Assembly: GCA_016946835.1 (NCBI GenBank)
Contig: JACVTC010000004.1
Location: 2,393,673 to 2,457,672 of the forward strand
Direction of reading: 5' to 3'
Length of the DNA: 64,000 bases
Origin: Neocallimastix lanati (nom. inval.)
Lineage: Eukaryota > Neocallimastigomycota > Neocallimastigomycetes > Neocallimastigales > Neocallimastigaceae
Below are positions 1 through 12,700 of the stretch, piece by piece; position 1 is the first letter of the stretch; each line of letters starts with the position of its first letter. The notes under the pieces are model-generated. The model ran no database searches. It was not told the DNA's origin and was given only the letters and a program-made list of their open reading frames with translations. A program made the position numbers and the translations under genes.

Positions 1-3000
1 TAGTGAAATCAAGGAAGAAGTTATTCCAGAACAACCAATTAAAGAAAAACCAATTGAAGAACAACCAGTTGTTGAAGAAGTAGTTACTGAAATAAAGGAA
101 GAAGTTATTCCAGAACAACCAGCTGAAGAACAACCAGTTGTTGAAGAAGTTATTAGTGAAATTAAAGAAGAAAATGTATCTAAGCCAGATAATAAAAAGA
201 ATGTAATATATAGGGTATTTAAGAAGTCTAATAAACGTAGAAACAGAAAGAATAAGAAAGGAGAATTAGTAAGTGAAAATTCTATCATTAGTGATGAATC
301 TAAATCAGAAATTATTTCAGAGGAAGAAACTGAAAAACTTGTAGAACAACCAGTTAATGAAGAAGTTTCTTCTGAACCAAAAGAAGAAGTTGTTAATGAA
401 ATCAAAGAAGAAGCAATTCCAGAAACAATTGAAGAACAACCAATTGAAGAACAACCAATTGAAGAACAACCAATTGAAGAACAACCAATTGAAGAACAAC
501 CAATTGAAGAACAACCAATTGAAGAACAACCAATTGAAGAACAACCAATTGAAGAACAACCAATTGAAGAACAACCAATTGAAGAACAACCAATTGAAGA
601 ACAACCAATTGAAGAACAACCAATTGAAGAACAACCAATTGAAGAACAACCAATTGAAGAACAACCAGTTGTTGAAGAAATAGTTAATGAAATTAAGGAA
701 GAAGTTATTCCAGAACAATCAATTGAAGAACAACCAATTGAAAAACAACCAGTTGAAAAACAACCAGTTGTTGAAGAAATAGTTAATGAAATTAAGGAAG
801 AAGTTATTCCAGAACAATCAATTGAAGAAATAAAGGAAGAAGTTGTTGAAGTTCCATCTGAAGTTCCAGGAAAAAAGAAATTTATTAAGAGAATCATTAG
901 ATACATTACAAGAGTTAATCCAGATACTGGTAAGAATGAAGTTGTATCTGAAAAGTTGGTTGAAGAACCAGTTGAAGAAGTCAAAGAGGAAATTATTGAA
1001 GTTCCATCTGAGGTTCCAGGAAAAAAGAAGTATATCAAAAGAATCATTAGATATATTACCAGAGTTAACCCAATTACTGGAGAAAATGAAATTGTCGAAA
1101 ATGTTATAGAAGAACCAAGAGAAGAAGAAATTATTGCAATTGAAGAAAAACCAGTTGTTGAAGAAGTTAATAGTGAAGATAAGGAAGAAGCTATTCAAGA
1201 ACAACCAACTGGAGAACAACCAATTGTAGAACAACTTGATGAAGAACAACTTGATGAAGAACAACCAGTTGAAGAAAAACCAATTGAAGAAAAATCAATT
1301 GAAGAACAACCAGTTGTTGAAGAAATAGTAAATGAAATCAAAGAAGAAGCACTTCCAGAACAACCAATTGAAGAACAACCAATTGAAGAACAACCAGTTG
1401 TTGAAGAAATAGTAAATGAAATCAAAGAAGAAGCACTTCCAGAACAACCAATTGAAGAACAACCAATTGAAGAACAACCAATTGAAGAGCAACAAGTTGT
1501 TGAAGAAGTTGTTAGTGAAATCAAGGAAGAAGCACTTCCAGAACAACCAATTGAAGAACAACCAATTGAAGAACAACCAATTGAAGAACAACCAGTAGTT
1601 GAAGAAGTAGTTACTGAAATAAAGGAAGAAATTATTCCAGAACAACCAGCCGAAGAACAACCAGTTGTTGAAGAAGTTATTAGTGAAATTAAAGAAGAAA
1701 ATGTATCTAAGCCAGATAATAAAAAGAATGTTATATATAGGGTATTTAAGAAGTCTAATAAACGTAGAAACAGAAAGAACAAAAAAGGAGAATTAGTAAG
1801 TGAAAATTCTATTATTAGTGATGATTCCAAATCAGAAATTATTTCAGAAGAAGAAACTGAAAAACTTGTAGAACAACCAGTTAATGAAGAAGTTTCTTCT
1901 GAACCAAAAGAAGAAGTTGTTAATGAAATCAAAGAAGAAGCAATTCCAGAACAATCAATTGAAGAACAACCAGTTGAAGAAAAACCAATTGAAGAAAAAT
2001 CAATTGAAGAACAACCAGTTGTTGAAGAAGTTATTAGTGAAATCAAGGAAGAAGCACTTCCAGAACAACCAGTTGAAGAACAAACCGTTGAAGAACAACC
2101 AATTGAAGAACAACCAGTAGTTGAAGAAGTTGTTAGTGAAATTAAGGAAGAAGTTATTCCAGAACAACCAGTTTATGAACAACCAGTTGTTGAAGAAGTT
2201 AAAGAAGATAATGTATCTAAACAAGAAAATAAAAAGAATGTTATATATAGAGTATTTAAGAAGTCTAATAAACGTAGAAACAGAAAGAACAAAAAAGGAG
2301 AATTAGCAAGTGAAAATTCTACTATTAGTGATGATTCCAAATCAGAAATTATTTCAGAAGAAGAAACTGAAAAACTTGTAGAACAACCAGTTAATGAAGA
2401 AGTTTCTTCTGAACCAAAAGAAGAAGTTGTTAATGAAATCAAAGAAGAAGCAATTCCAGAACAACCAATTGAGGAACAACCAGTTGAAAAACAATCAATT
2501 GAAGAACAACCAATTGAAGAACAACCAGTTGAAGAACAACAAATTGAAGAACAACCAGTTGTTGAAGAAGTTATTAGTGAAATCAAGGAAGAAGTTATTC
2601 CAGAACAACCAACTGCAGAACAACCAATTGTAGAACAACTTGATGAAGAACGACCAGTTGAAGAAAAATCAATTGAAGAAAAATCAATTGAAGAACAACC
2701 AGTTGTTGAGGAAGTTATTAGTGAAATCAAGGAAGATGCACTTCTAGAACAACCAATTGAAGAACAACCAATTGAAGAACAACCAATTGAAGAACAACCA
2801 ATTGAAGAACAACCAGTTGTTGAAGAAGTTGTTAGTGAAATTAAGGAAGAAGTTATTCCAGAACAACCAGTTTATGAACAACCAGTTGTTGAAGAAGTTA
2901 AAGAAGATAATGTATCTAAACCAGAAAATAAAAAGAATGTTATATATAGAGTATTTAAGAAGTCTAATAAACGTAGAAACAGAAAGAACAAAAAAGGAGA

Positions 3001-6000
3001 ATTAGTAAGTGAAAATTCTATTATTAGTGATGATTCCAAATCAGAAATTATTTCAGAAGAAGAAACTGAAAAACTTGTAGAACAACCAGTTAATGAAGAA
3101 GTTTCTTCTGAACCAAAAGAAGAAGTTGTTAATGAAATCAAAGAAGAAGCAATTCCAGAACAACCAATTGAGGAACAACCAGTTGAAAAACAATCAATTG
3201 AAGAACAACCAATTGAAGAACAACCAGTTGTTGAAGAAGTTATTAGTGAAATCAAGGAAGAAGTTATTCCAGAACAACCAACTGGAGAACAACCAATTGT
3301 AGAACAACTTGATGAAAAACAACTTGATGAAGAACAACCAGTTGAAGAAAAACCAATTGAAGAAAAACCAATTGAAGAAAAATCAATTGAAGAACAACCA
3401 GTTGTTGAAGAAGTTATTAGTGAAATCAAGGAAGAAGTTATTCCAGAACAACCAGTTGAAGAACAATCAATTGAAGAACAAACAGTTGAAGAACAACCAA
3501 TTGAAGAACAACCAGTAGTTGAAGAAGTTGTTAGTGAAATTAAGGAAGAAGTTATTCCAGAACAACCAGTTTATGAACAACCAGTTGTTGAAGAAGTTAA
3601 AGAAGATAATGTATCTAAACCAGAAAATAAAAAGAATGTTATATATAGAGTATTTAAGAAGTCTAATAAACGTAGAAACAGAAAGAACAAAAAAGGAGAA
3701 TTAGTAAGTGAAAATTCTATTATTAGTGATGATTCCAAATCAGAAATTATTTCAGAAGAAGAAACTGAAAAACTTGTAGAACAACCAGTTAATGAAGAAG
3801 TTTCTTCTGAACCAAAAGAAGAAGTTGTTAATGAAATCAAAGAAGAAGCAATTCCAGAACAACCAATTGAAGAACAACCAATTAAAGAACAACCAATTGA
3901 AGAACAACCAATTGAAGAACAACCAGTTGTTGAAGAAGTTATTAGTGAAATCAAGGAAGAAGTTATTCCAGAACAACCAACTGGAGAACAACCAATTGTA
4001 GAACAACTTGATGAAAAACAACTTGATGAAGAACAACCAGTTGAAGAAAAACCAATTGAAGAAAAACCAATTGAAGAAAAACCAATTGAAGAACAACCAG
4101 TTGTTGAAGAAGTTATTAGTGAAATCAAGGAAGAAGTTATTCCAGAACAACCAGTTGAAGAACAATCAATTGAAGAACAAACAGTTGAAGAACAACCAAT
4201 TGAAGAACAACCAGTAGTTGAAGAAGTTGTTAGTGAAATTAAGGAAGAAGTTATTCCAGAACAACCAATTTATGAACAACCAGTTTATGAACAACCAGTT
4301 TATGAACAACCAGTTTATGAACAACCAGTTTATGAACAACCAGTTTATGAACAACCAGTTGTTGAAGAAGTTAAAGAAGATAATGTATCTAAACCAGAAA
4401 ATAAAAAGAATGTTATATATAGAGTATTTAAGAAGTCTAATAAACGTAGAAACAGAAAGAACAAAAAAGGAGAATTAGTAAGTGAAAATTCTATTATTAG
4501 TGATGATTCCAAATCAGAAATTATTTCAGAAGAAGAAACTGAAAAACTTGTAGAACAACCAGTTAATGAAGAAGTTTCTTCTGAACCAAAAGAAGAAGTT
4601 GTTAATGAAATCAAAGAAGAAGCAATTCCAGAACAACCAATTGAGGAACAACCAGTTGAAAAACAATCAATTGAAGAACAACCAATTGAAGAACAACCAG
4701 TTGTTGAAGAAGTTATTAGTGAAATCAAGGAAGAAGTTATTCCAGAACAACCAACTGGAGAACAACCAATTGTAGAACAACTTGATGAAAAACAACTTGA
4801 TGAAGAACAACCAGTTGAAGAAAAACCAATTGAAGAAAAACCAATTGAAGAAAAATCAATTGAAGAACAACCAGTTGTTGAAGAAGTTATTAGTGAAATC
4901 AAGGAAGAAGTTATTCCAGAACAACCAGTTGAAGAACAATCAATTGAAGAACAAACAGTTGAAGAACAACCAATTGAAGAACAACCAGTAGTTGAAGAAG
5001 TTGTTAGTGAAATTAAGGAAGAAGTTATTCCAGAACAACCAGTTTATGAACAACCAGTTGTTGAAGAAGTTAAAGAAGATAATGTATCTAAACCAGAAAA
5101 TAAAAAGAATGTTATATATAGGGTATTTAAGAAGTCTAATAAACGTAGAAACAGAAAGAACAAAAAAGGAGAATTAGCAAATGAAAATTCTATTATTAGT
5201 GATGATTCCAAATCAGAAATTATTTCAGAAGAAGAAACTGAAAAACTTGTAGAACAACCAGTTAATGAAGAAGTTTCTTCTGAACCAAAAGAAGAAGTTG
5301 TTAATGAAATCAAAGAAGAAGCAATTCCAGAACAACCAATTGAGGAACAACCAGTTGAAAAACAATCAATTGAAGAACAACCAGTTGAAGAACAACAAAT
5401 TGAAGAACAACCAATTGAAGAACAACCAGTTGTTGAAGAAGTTATTAGTGAAATCAAGGAAGAAGTTATTCCAGAACAACCAACTGGAGAACAACCAATT
5501 GTAGAACAACTTGATGAAGAACAACTTGATGAAGAACAACCAGTTGAAGAAAAACCAGTTGAAGAAAAATCAATTGAAGAACAACCAGTTGTTGAAGAAG
5601 TTGTTAGTGAAATCAAAGAAGAAGCACTTTCAGAACAACCAATTGAAGAACAACCAATTGAAGAACAAACAGTTGAAGAACAACCAGTTGAAGAACAACT
5701 AGTTGTTGAAGAAATTGTTAGTGAAATTAAGGAAGAAGTTATTCCAGAACAACCAGTTTATGAACAACCAGTTGTTGAAGAAGTTAAAGAAAATAATGTA
5801 TCTAAACCAGAAAATAAAAAGAATGCTATATATAGGGTATTTAAGAAGTCTAATAAACGTAGAAACAGAAAGAACAAAAAAGGAGAATTAGTAAGTGAAA
5901 ATTCTATTATTAGTGATGATTCCAAATCAGAAATTATTTCTGAAGAAGAAACTGAAAAGCTTGTAGAACAACCAGTTAATGAAGAAGTTTCTTCTGAACC

Positions 6001-6730
6001 AAAAGAAGAAGTTGTTAATGAAATCAAAGAAGAAGCAATTCCAGAACAACCAATTGAAGAACAACCAATTGAAGAACAACCAATTGAAAAACAATCAATT
6101 GAAGAACAACCAATTGAAGAACAACTAATTGAAGAACAACCAGTTGTTGAAGAAGTTGTTAGTGAAATTAAGGAAGAAGTTATTCCAGAACAACCAACTG
6201 GAGAACAACCAATTGTAGAACAACTTGATGAAGAACAACCAGTTGAAGAAAAACCAATTGAAGAAAAATCAATTGAAGAACAACCAGTTGTTGAAGAAGT
6301 TATTAGTGAAATCAAGGAAGAAGTTATTCCAGAACGACCAATTGAAGAACAACCAATTGAAGAACAACCAGTTGTTGAAGAAGTTGTTAGTGAAATTAAG
6401 GAAGAAGTTATTCCAGAACAACCAGTTTATGAACAACCAGTTGTTGAAGAAATAGTTAATGAAATTAAGGAAGAAGTTATTCCAGAACAATCAATTGAAG
6501 AACAATCAATTAAAGAACAATCAATTGAAGAACAACCAATTGAAGAACAACCAGTTGTTGAAGAAATAGTTAATGAAATTAAGGAAGAAGTTATTCCAGA
6601 ACAATCAATTGAAGAACAACCAATTGAAGAACAACCAGTTGTTGAAGACGTTGTTAGTGAAATTAAGGAAGAAGTTATTCCAGAACAATCAACTGAGGAA
6701 CAACCAGTTGTTGAAGAAGTTGTTAATGAA
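1..6730 (+). repeat. Repeat block A of the giant gene (about 700-bp higher-order repeat)
   Basis: The block is built from a unit of roughly 700-775 bp. Each unit has a basic segment (NKKNVIYRVFKKSNKRRN, then RKNKKGEL), a Ser/Glu-rich stretch (SENSIISDDSKSEIISEEE), the phrase EEVSSEPKEEVVNEIKEE, EEQPI/EEQPV runs, and a GEQPIVEQLDEEQ segment. I count eight basic segments, starting near 190, 1720, 2230, 2930, 3630, 4400, 5100 and 5810. Between 2930 and 5100 several neighbouring copies are 699 bp apart and nearly identical. Two copies of the KRIIRYITRVNP module found in all later blocks sit at about 870-1080. The run near 4265-4355 is a local expansion of a YEQPV pentapeptide. Confidence 0.85.
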
Positions 6731-9700
6731 GTTAAGGAAGAAATAGTAGAAGTTCCTTCTTCTGAACTAGGTAAGAAGAAGTTTGTTAAGAGAATAATTA
6801 AGTACATTACCAGAATTAACCCAGTTACTGGTGAAAAGGAAGTTGTTAAAGAACAACCAATTGAAGAACAAGTTAATGAAGTTAAGGAAGAAGTTGTTGA
6901 AGTTCCTTCTTCTGAACCAGGAAAGAAGAAGTACATTAAGAGAATTATTAGATACATTACCATAATCAATCCAATTACTGGTGAAAAGGAAGTTGTTGAA
7001 GAACCAGTTGAAGAAATTCCAGTTGAAGAAGTTTCTTCTGAACCAAAAGAAGAAGAGGTACTTGAAAACAAACAAATTGAGGAACAACAAGTTGAAGAAA
7101 AACCCGTTAAAGAAGTTAGGGAAGAAATAGTTGAAGTTCCTTCTGAACCAAAAGAAGAAGTTGATAAAGAACAACCAATCGAACAAACAGTTGTTGAAAA
7201 TGTTGTTGAAGAACAACCAATTGTTGAAGAACAACCAATTGAACAGCCAGTTGTTGAAGTTGTTGAAGAAGTTGCTTCAGAACAATCAGTTGAAGAACAA
7301 CCAATTGAACAACCAGTTGTTGAAGAAAAGCCAGTTGAAGAAAAGCCAGTTGAAGAACAACCAATTGTTGAAGAGGCTTCTTCTGAAACAAAGGAAGAAG
7401 TTGTTGAAGAAAAACCAATTGAACAATCAATTGTTGAAGAAGTTGTTGAAAACGTTGTTGAAGAACAACCAAAGGAAGAAGTTAAGGAAGAAATTGTTGA
7501 AGTTCCAACTGAAGAACCAGGTAGAAAGAGATTCATTAAGAGAATTATTAAGTATATTACCAGAAAGAATCCAGTTACTGGTGAAGAAGAAGTTATTGAA
7601 GAAGTTGCTTCAGAACAACCTGTTGAGGAACAACCAGTTGAAGAAGTTTCTTCTGAACCAAAAGAAGAAATTGCTTCAGAACAATCAATTGAAAAACCAA
7701 TAGTTGAAGAAGTTGTTGAAACTGTTATTGAAGAACAACCAAAGGAAGAAGTAAAGGAAGAAATTGTTGAAGTTCCAACTGAAGAACCAGGTAGAAAGAG
7801 ATTCATTAAGAGAATTATTAAGTATATTACCAGAAAGAATCCAGTTACTGGTGAAGAAGAAGTTGTTGAAGAAGTTGCTTCAGAACAACATGTTGAGGAA
7901 CAACCTGTTGAAGAAGTTTCTTCTGAACCAAAAGAAGAAATTGCTTCAGAACAACCAATTGAAAAACCAATAGTTGAAGAAATTGTTGAAACCGTTGTTG
8001 AAGAACAACCAAAGGAAGAAGTAAAGGAAGAAATTGTTGAAGTTCCAACTGAAGAACCAGGTAGAAAGAGATTCATTAAGAGAATTATTAAGTATATTAC
8101 CAGAAAGAATCCAGTTACAGGTGAAGAAGAAGTTGTTGAAGAAGTTGCTTCAGAACAACCCGTTGAAGAACAGCCAGTTGAACAACCAATAGTTGAAGAA
8201 GTTGTTGAAACTGTTGTTGAAGAACAACCAACAGAACAACCAGTTGAAGAAGTTTCTTCTGAACCAAAAGAAGAAATTACTGAAGAACAACCAATTAAAC
8301 AACCAATAGTTGAAGAAGTTGTTGAAACCGTTGTTGAAGAACAATCAACTGAATTACCAGTTGAAAAAGTTTCTTCTGAACCAAAAGAAGAAATTGCTGA
8401 AGAACAACCAATTGAACAACCAGTTGAAGAAGTTTCTTCTGAACCAAAGGAAGAAATTATTGAAGAACAACCAATTGAACAACCAGTAGTTGAAGAAGTT
8501 GTTGCAACCGTTGTTGAAGAACAACCAACAGAACAACCAGTTGAAGAAGTTTCTTCTGAACCAAAGGAAGAAATTATTGAAGAACAACCAATTGAACAAC
8601 CGGTAGTTGAAGAAGTTGTTGCAACCGTTGTTGAAGAACAACCAGCTGAGCAACCAGATGAAGAAGTTTCTTCTGAACCAAAAGAAGAAATTGCTGAAGA
8701 ACAACCAATTGAACAATCAGTAGTTGAAGAAGTTGTTGAAACCGTTGTTGAAGAACAATCAACTGAATTACCAGTTGAAAAAGTTTCTTCTGAACCAAAA
8801 GAAGAAATTGCTGAAGAACAACCAATTGAACAACCAGTAGTTGAAGAAGTTATTGAAACCGTTGTTGAAGAAAAACCAATTGAGCAACCGGAAGTTGAAG
8901 AAGTTGTTGAAACCGTTGTTGAAGAACAACCAACTGAGCAACAAGTAGTTGAAGAAGTTGTTGAAACCGTTGTTGAGGAACAACCAACTGAACAGCCAGT
9001 TGAAGAAGTTTCTTCTGAACCAAAGGAAGAAATTATTGAAGAACAACCAACTGAACAACCAGTTGAAGAAGTTTCTTCTGAACCAAAAGAAGAAATTATT
9101 GAAGAACAACCAGTAGTTGAAGAAGTTGTTGCAACCGTTGTTGAAGAACAATCAGCTGAGCAACCAGATGAAGAAGTTTCTTCTGAACCAAAAGAAGAAA
9201 TTGTTGAAGAACAACCAATTGAACAACCAGTAGTTGAAACCGTTGTTGAAGAACAACCAAAGGAAGAAGTAAAGGAAGAAATTGTTGAAGTTCCAACTGA
9301 AGAACCAGGTAGAAAGAGATTCATTAAGAGAATTAATAAGTATATTACCATAAAGAATCCAGTTACTGGTGAAGAAGAGGTTGTTGAAGAAGTTGCTTCA
9401 GAACAACCAGTTGATGAAGAAGTTGTTGAAACCGTTGTTGAAGAACAACCGACTGAACAACCAGTTGAAGAAGTTTCCTCTGAACCAAAAGAAGAAATTG
9501 CTGAAGAAAAACCAATTAAACAACCAGTAGTTGAAGAAGTTGTCGAAACCATTATTGAAGAACAACCGGAAATTTCCTCTGAACCAAAAGAAGAAATTAT
9601 TGAAGAACAACCAATTGAACAACCAGTAGTTGAAGAAGTTGTTGAAATCGTTGTAGAAGAACAACCAACTGAACAACCAGTTGAAGAAGTTTCTTCTGAA

Positions 9701-12700
9701 CCAAAAGAAGAAATTGCTGAAGAACAACGAATTGAACAACCAGTAATTGAAGAAATTATTGAAACCGTTGTTGAAGAACAACCAAAGGAAGAAGTAAAGG
9801 AAGAAGTTCTTGAAGTTCCAACTGAAGAACCAGGTAGAAAGAGATTCATTAAGAGAATTATTAAGTATATTACCAGAAAGAATCCAGTTACTGGTGAAGA
9901 AGAAGTTGTTGAAGAAGTTGCTTCAGAACAACCAGTTGAGGAACAACCAGTTGAAGAAGTTTCTTCTGAACCAAAAGAAGAATTTACTGAAGAACAACCA
10001 ATTGAACAACCGGTTGTTGAAGAAGTTGTTGAAACCGTTGTTGAGGAACAAACAACTGAACAACCAGTTGAAGAAGTTTCTTCTGAACCAAAAGAAGAAA
10101 TTGCTGAAGAACAACCAATTGAACAACCAGTTGTTGAAGAAGTTGTTGTAACCGTTGTTGAAGAACAACCAAAGGAAGAAATAAAGGAAGAAATTGTTGA
10201 AGTTCCAACTGAAGAACCAGGTAGAAAGAGATTTATTAAGAGAATTATTAAGTATATTACCAAAAAGAATCCAGTTACTGGTGAAGAAGAAGTTGTTGAA
10301 GAAGTTGCTTCAGAACAACCAGTTGAGGAACAACCAGTTGAAGAAGTTTCTTCTGAACCAAAAGAAGAATTTACTGAAGAACAACCAATTGAACCACCGG
10401 TTGTTGAAGAAGATGTTGAAACCGTTGTTGAGGAACAAACAACTGAACAACCAGTTGAAGAAGTTTCTTCTGAACCAAAAGAAGAAATTGCTGAAGAACA
10501 ACCAATTGAACAACCAGTTGTTGAAGAAGTTGTTGAAACTGTTATTGAAGAACAACCAAAGGAAGAAGTAAAGGAAGAAATTGTTGAAGTTCCAACTGAA
10601 GAACCAGGTAGAAAGAGATTCATTAAGAGAATTATTAAGTATATTACCATAAAGAATCCAGTTACTGGTGAAGAAGAGGTTGTTGAAGAAGTTGCTTCAG
10701 AACAACCCGTTGAAGAACAACCAGTTGAACAACCAGTTGAACAACCAGTTGAACAATCTGTTGATGAAGAAGTTGTTGAAACTGTTGTTGAAGAACAACC
10801 AACTGAAAAACCAGTTGAAGAAGTTTCTTCTGAACCAAAGGAAGAAATTATTGAAAAACAACCAATTGAACAACCAATAGTTGAAGAAGTTGTTGAAACC
10901 GTTGTTGAAGAACAACCAAAGGAAGAAGTAAAGGAAGAAATTGTTGAAGTTCCAACTGAAGAACCAGGTAGAAAGAGATTCATTAAGAGAATTATTAAGT
11001 ATATTAACAGAAAGAATCCAGTTACTGGTGAAGAAGAAGTTGTTGAAGAAGTTGCTTCAGAACAACCCGTTGAAGAACAGCCAGTTGAACAACCAATAGT
11101 TGAAGAAGTTGTTGAAACTGTTGTTGAAGAACAACCAACAGAACAACCAGTTGAAGAAGTTTCTTCTGAACCAAAAGAAGAATTTACTGAAGAACAACCA
11201 ATTGAACAACCGGTTGTCGAAGAAGTTGTTGAAACCGTTGTTGAGGAACAACCAACTGACCAACCAGTTGAAGAAGTTTCTTCTGAACCAAAAGAAGAAA
11301 TTGCTGAAGAACAACCAATTGAACAACCAGTTGTTGAAGAAGTTGTTGAAACTGTTATTGAAGAACAACCAAAGGAAGAAGTAAAGGAAGAAATTGTTGA
11401 AGTTCCAACTGAAGAACCAGGTAGAAAGAGATTCATTAAGAGAATTATTAAGTATATTACCATAAAGAATCCAGTTACTGGTGAAGAAGAGGTTGTTGAA
11501 GAAGTTGCTTCAGAACAACCCGTTGAAGAACAACCAGTTGAACAACCAGTTGAACAACCAGTTGAACAATCTGTTGATGAAGAAGTTGTTGAAACTGTTG
11601 TTGAAGAACAACCAACTGAAAAACCAGTTGAAGAAGTTTCTTCTGAACCAAAGGAAGAAATTATTGAAAAACAACCAATTGAACAACCAATAGTTGAAGA
11701 AGTTGTTGAAACCGTTGTTGAAGAACAACCAAAGGAAGAAGTAAAGGAAGAAATTGTTGAAGTTCCAACTGAAGAACCAGGTAGAAAGAGATTCATTAAG
11801 AGAATTATTAAGTATATTAACAGAAAGAATCCAGTTACTGGTGAAGAAGAAGTTGTTGAAGAAGTTGCTTCAGAACAACCCGTTGAAGAACAGCCAGTTG
11901 AACAACCAATAGTTGAAGAAGTTGTTGAAACTGTTGTTGAAGAACAACCAACAGAACAACCAGTTGAAGAAGTTTCTTCTGAACCAAAAGAAGAATTTAC
12001 TGAAGAACAACCAATTGAACAACCGGTTGTCGAAGAAGTTGTTGAAACCGTTGTTGAGGAACAACCAACTGACCAACCAGTTGAAGAAGTTTCTTCTGAA
12101 CCAAAAGAAGAAATTGCTGAAGAACAACCAATTGAACAACCAGTTGTTGAAGAAGTTGTTGAAACTGTTATTGAAGAACAACCAAAGGAAGAAGTAAAGG
12201 AAGAAATTGTTGAAGTTCCAACTGAAGAACCAGGTAGAAAGAGATTCATTAAGAGAATTATTAAGTATATTACCATAAAGAATCCAGTTACTGGTGAAGA
12301 AGAGGTTGTTGAAGAAGTTGCTTCAGAACAACCCGTTGAAGAACAACCAGTTGAACAACCAGTTGAACAACCAGTTGAACAATCTGTTGATGAAGAAGTT
12401 GTTGAAACTGTTGTTGAAGAACAACCAACTGAAAAACCAGTTGAAGAAGTTTCTTCTGAACCAAAGGAAGAAATTATTGAAAAACAACCAATTGAACAAC
12501 CAATAGTTGAAGAAGTTGTTGAAACCGTTGTTGAAGAACAACCAAAGGAAGAAGTAAAGGAAGAAATTGTTGAAGTTCCAACTGAAGAACCAGGTAGAAA
12601 GAGATTCATTAAGAGAATTATTAAGTATATTAACAGAAAGAATCCAGTTACTGGTGAAGAAGAAGTTGTTGAAGAAGTTGCTTCAGAGCAACCCGTTGAA

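Noticed and set aside
428-667. CRISPR array or bacterial surface-protein repeats
   Set aside because: There is no spacer diversity; the repeats are in-frame coding minisatellites, and the neighbourhood is eukaryotic with LTR and LINE elements.
357-683. Short plus-strand frames of the KNNQL type in the 15-bp runs
   Set aside because: They are frame-shifted readings of the EEQPI repeat and end wherever the repeat varies.
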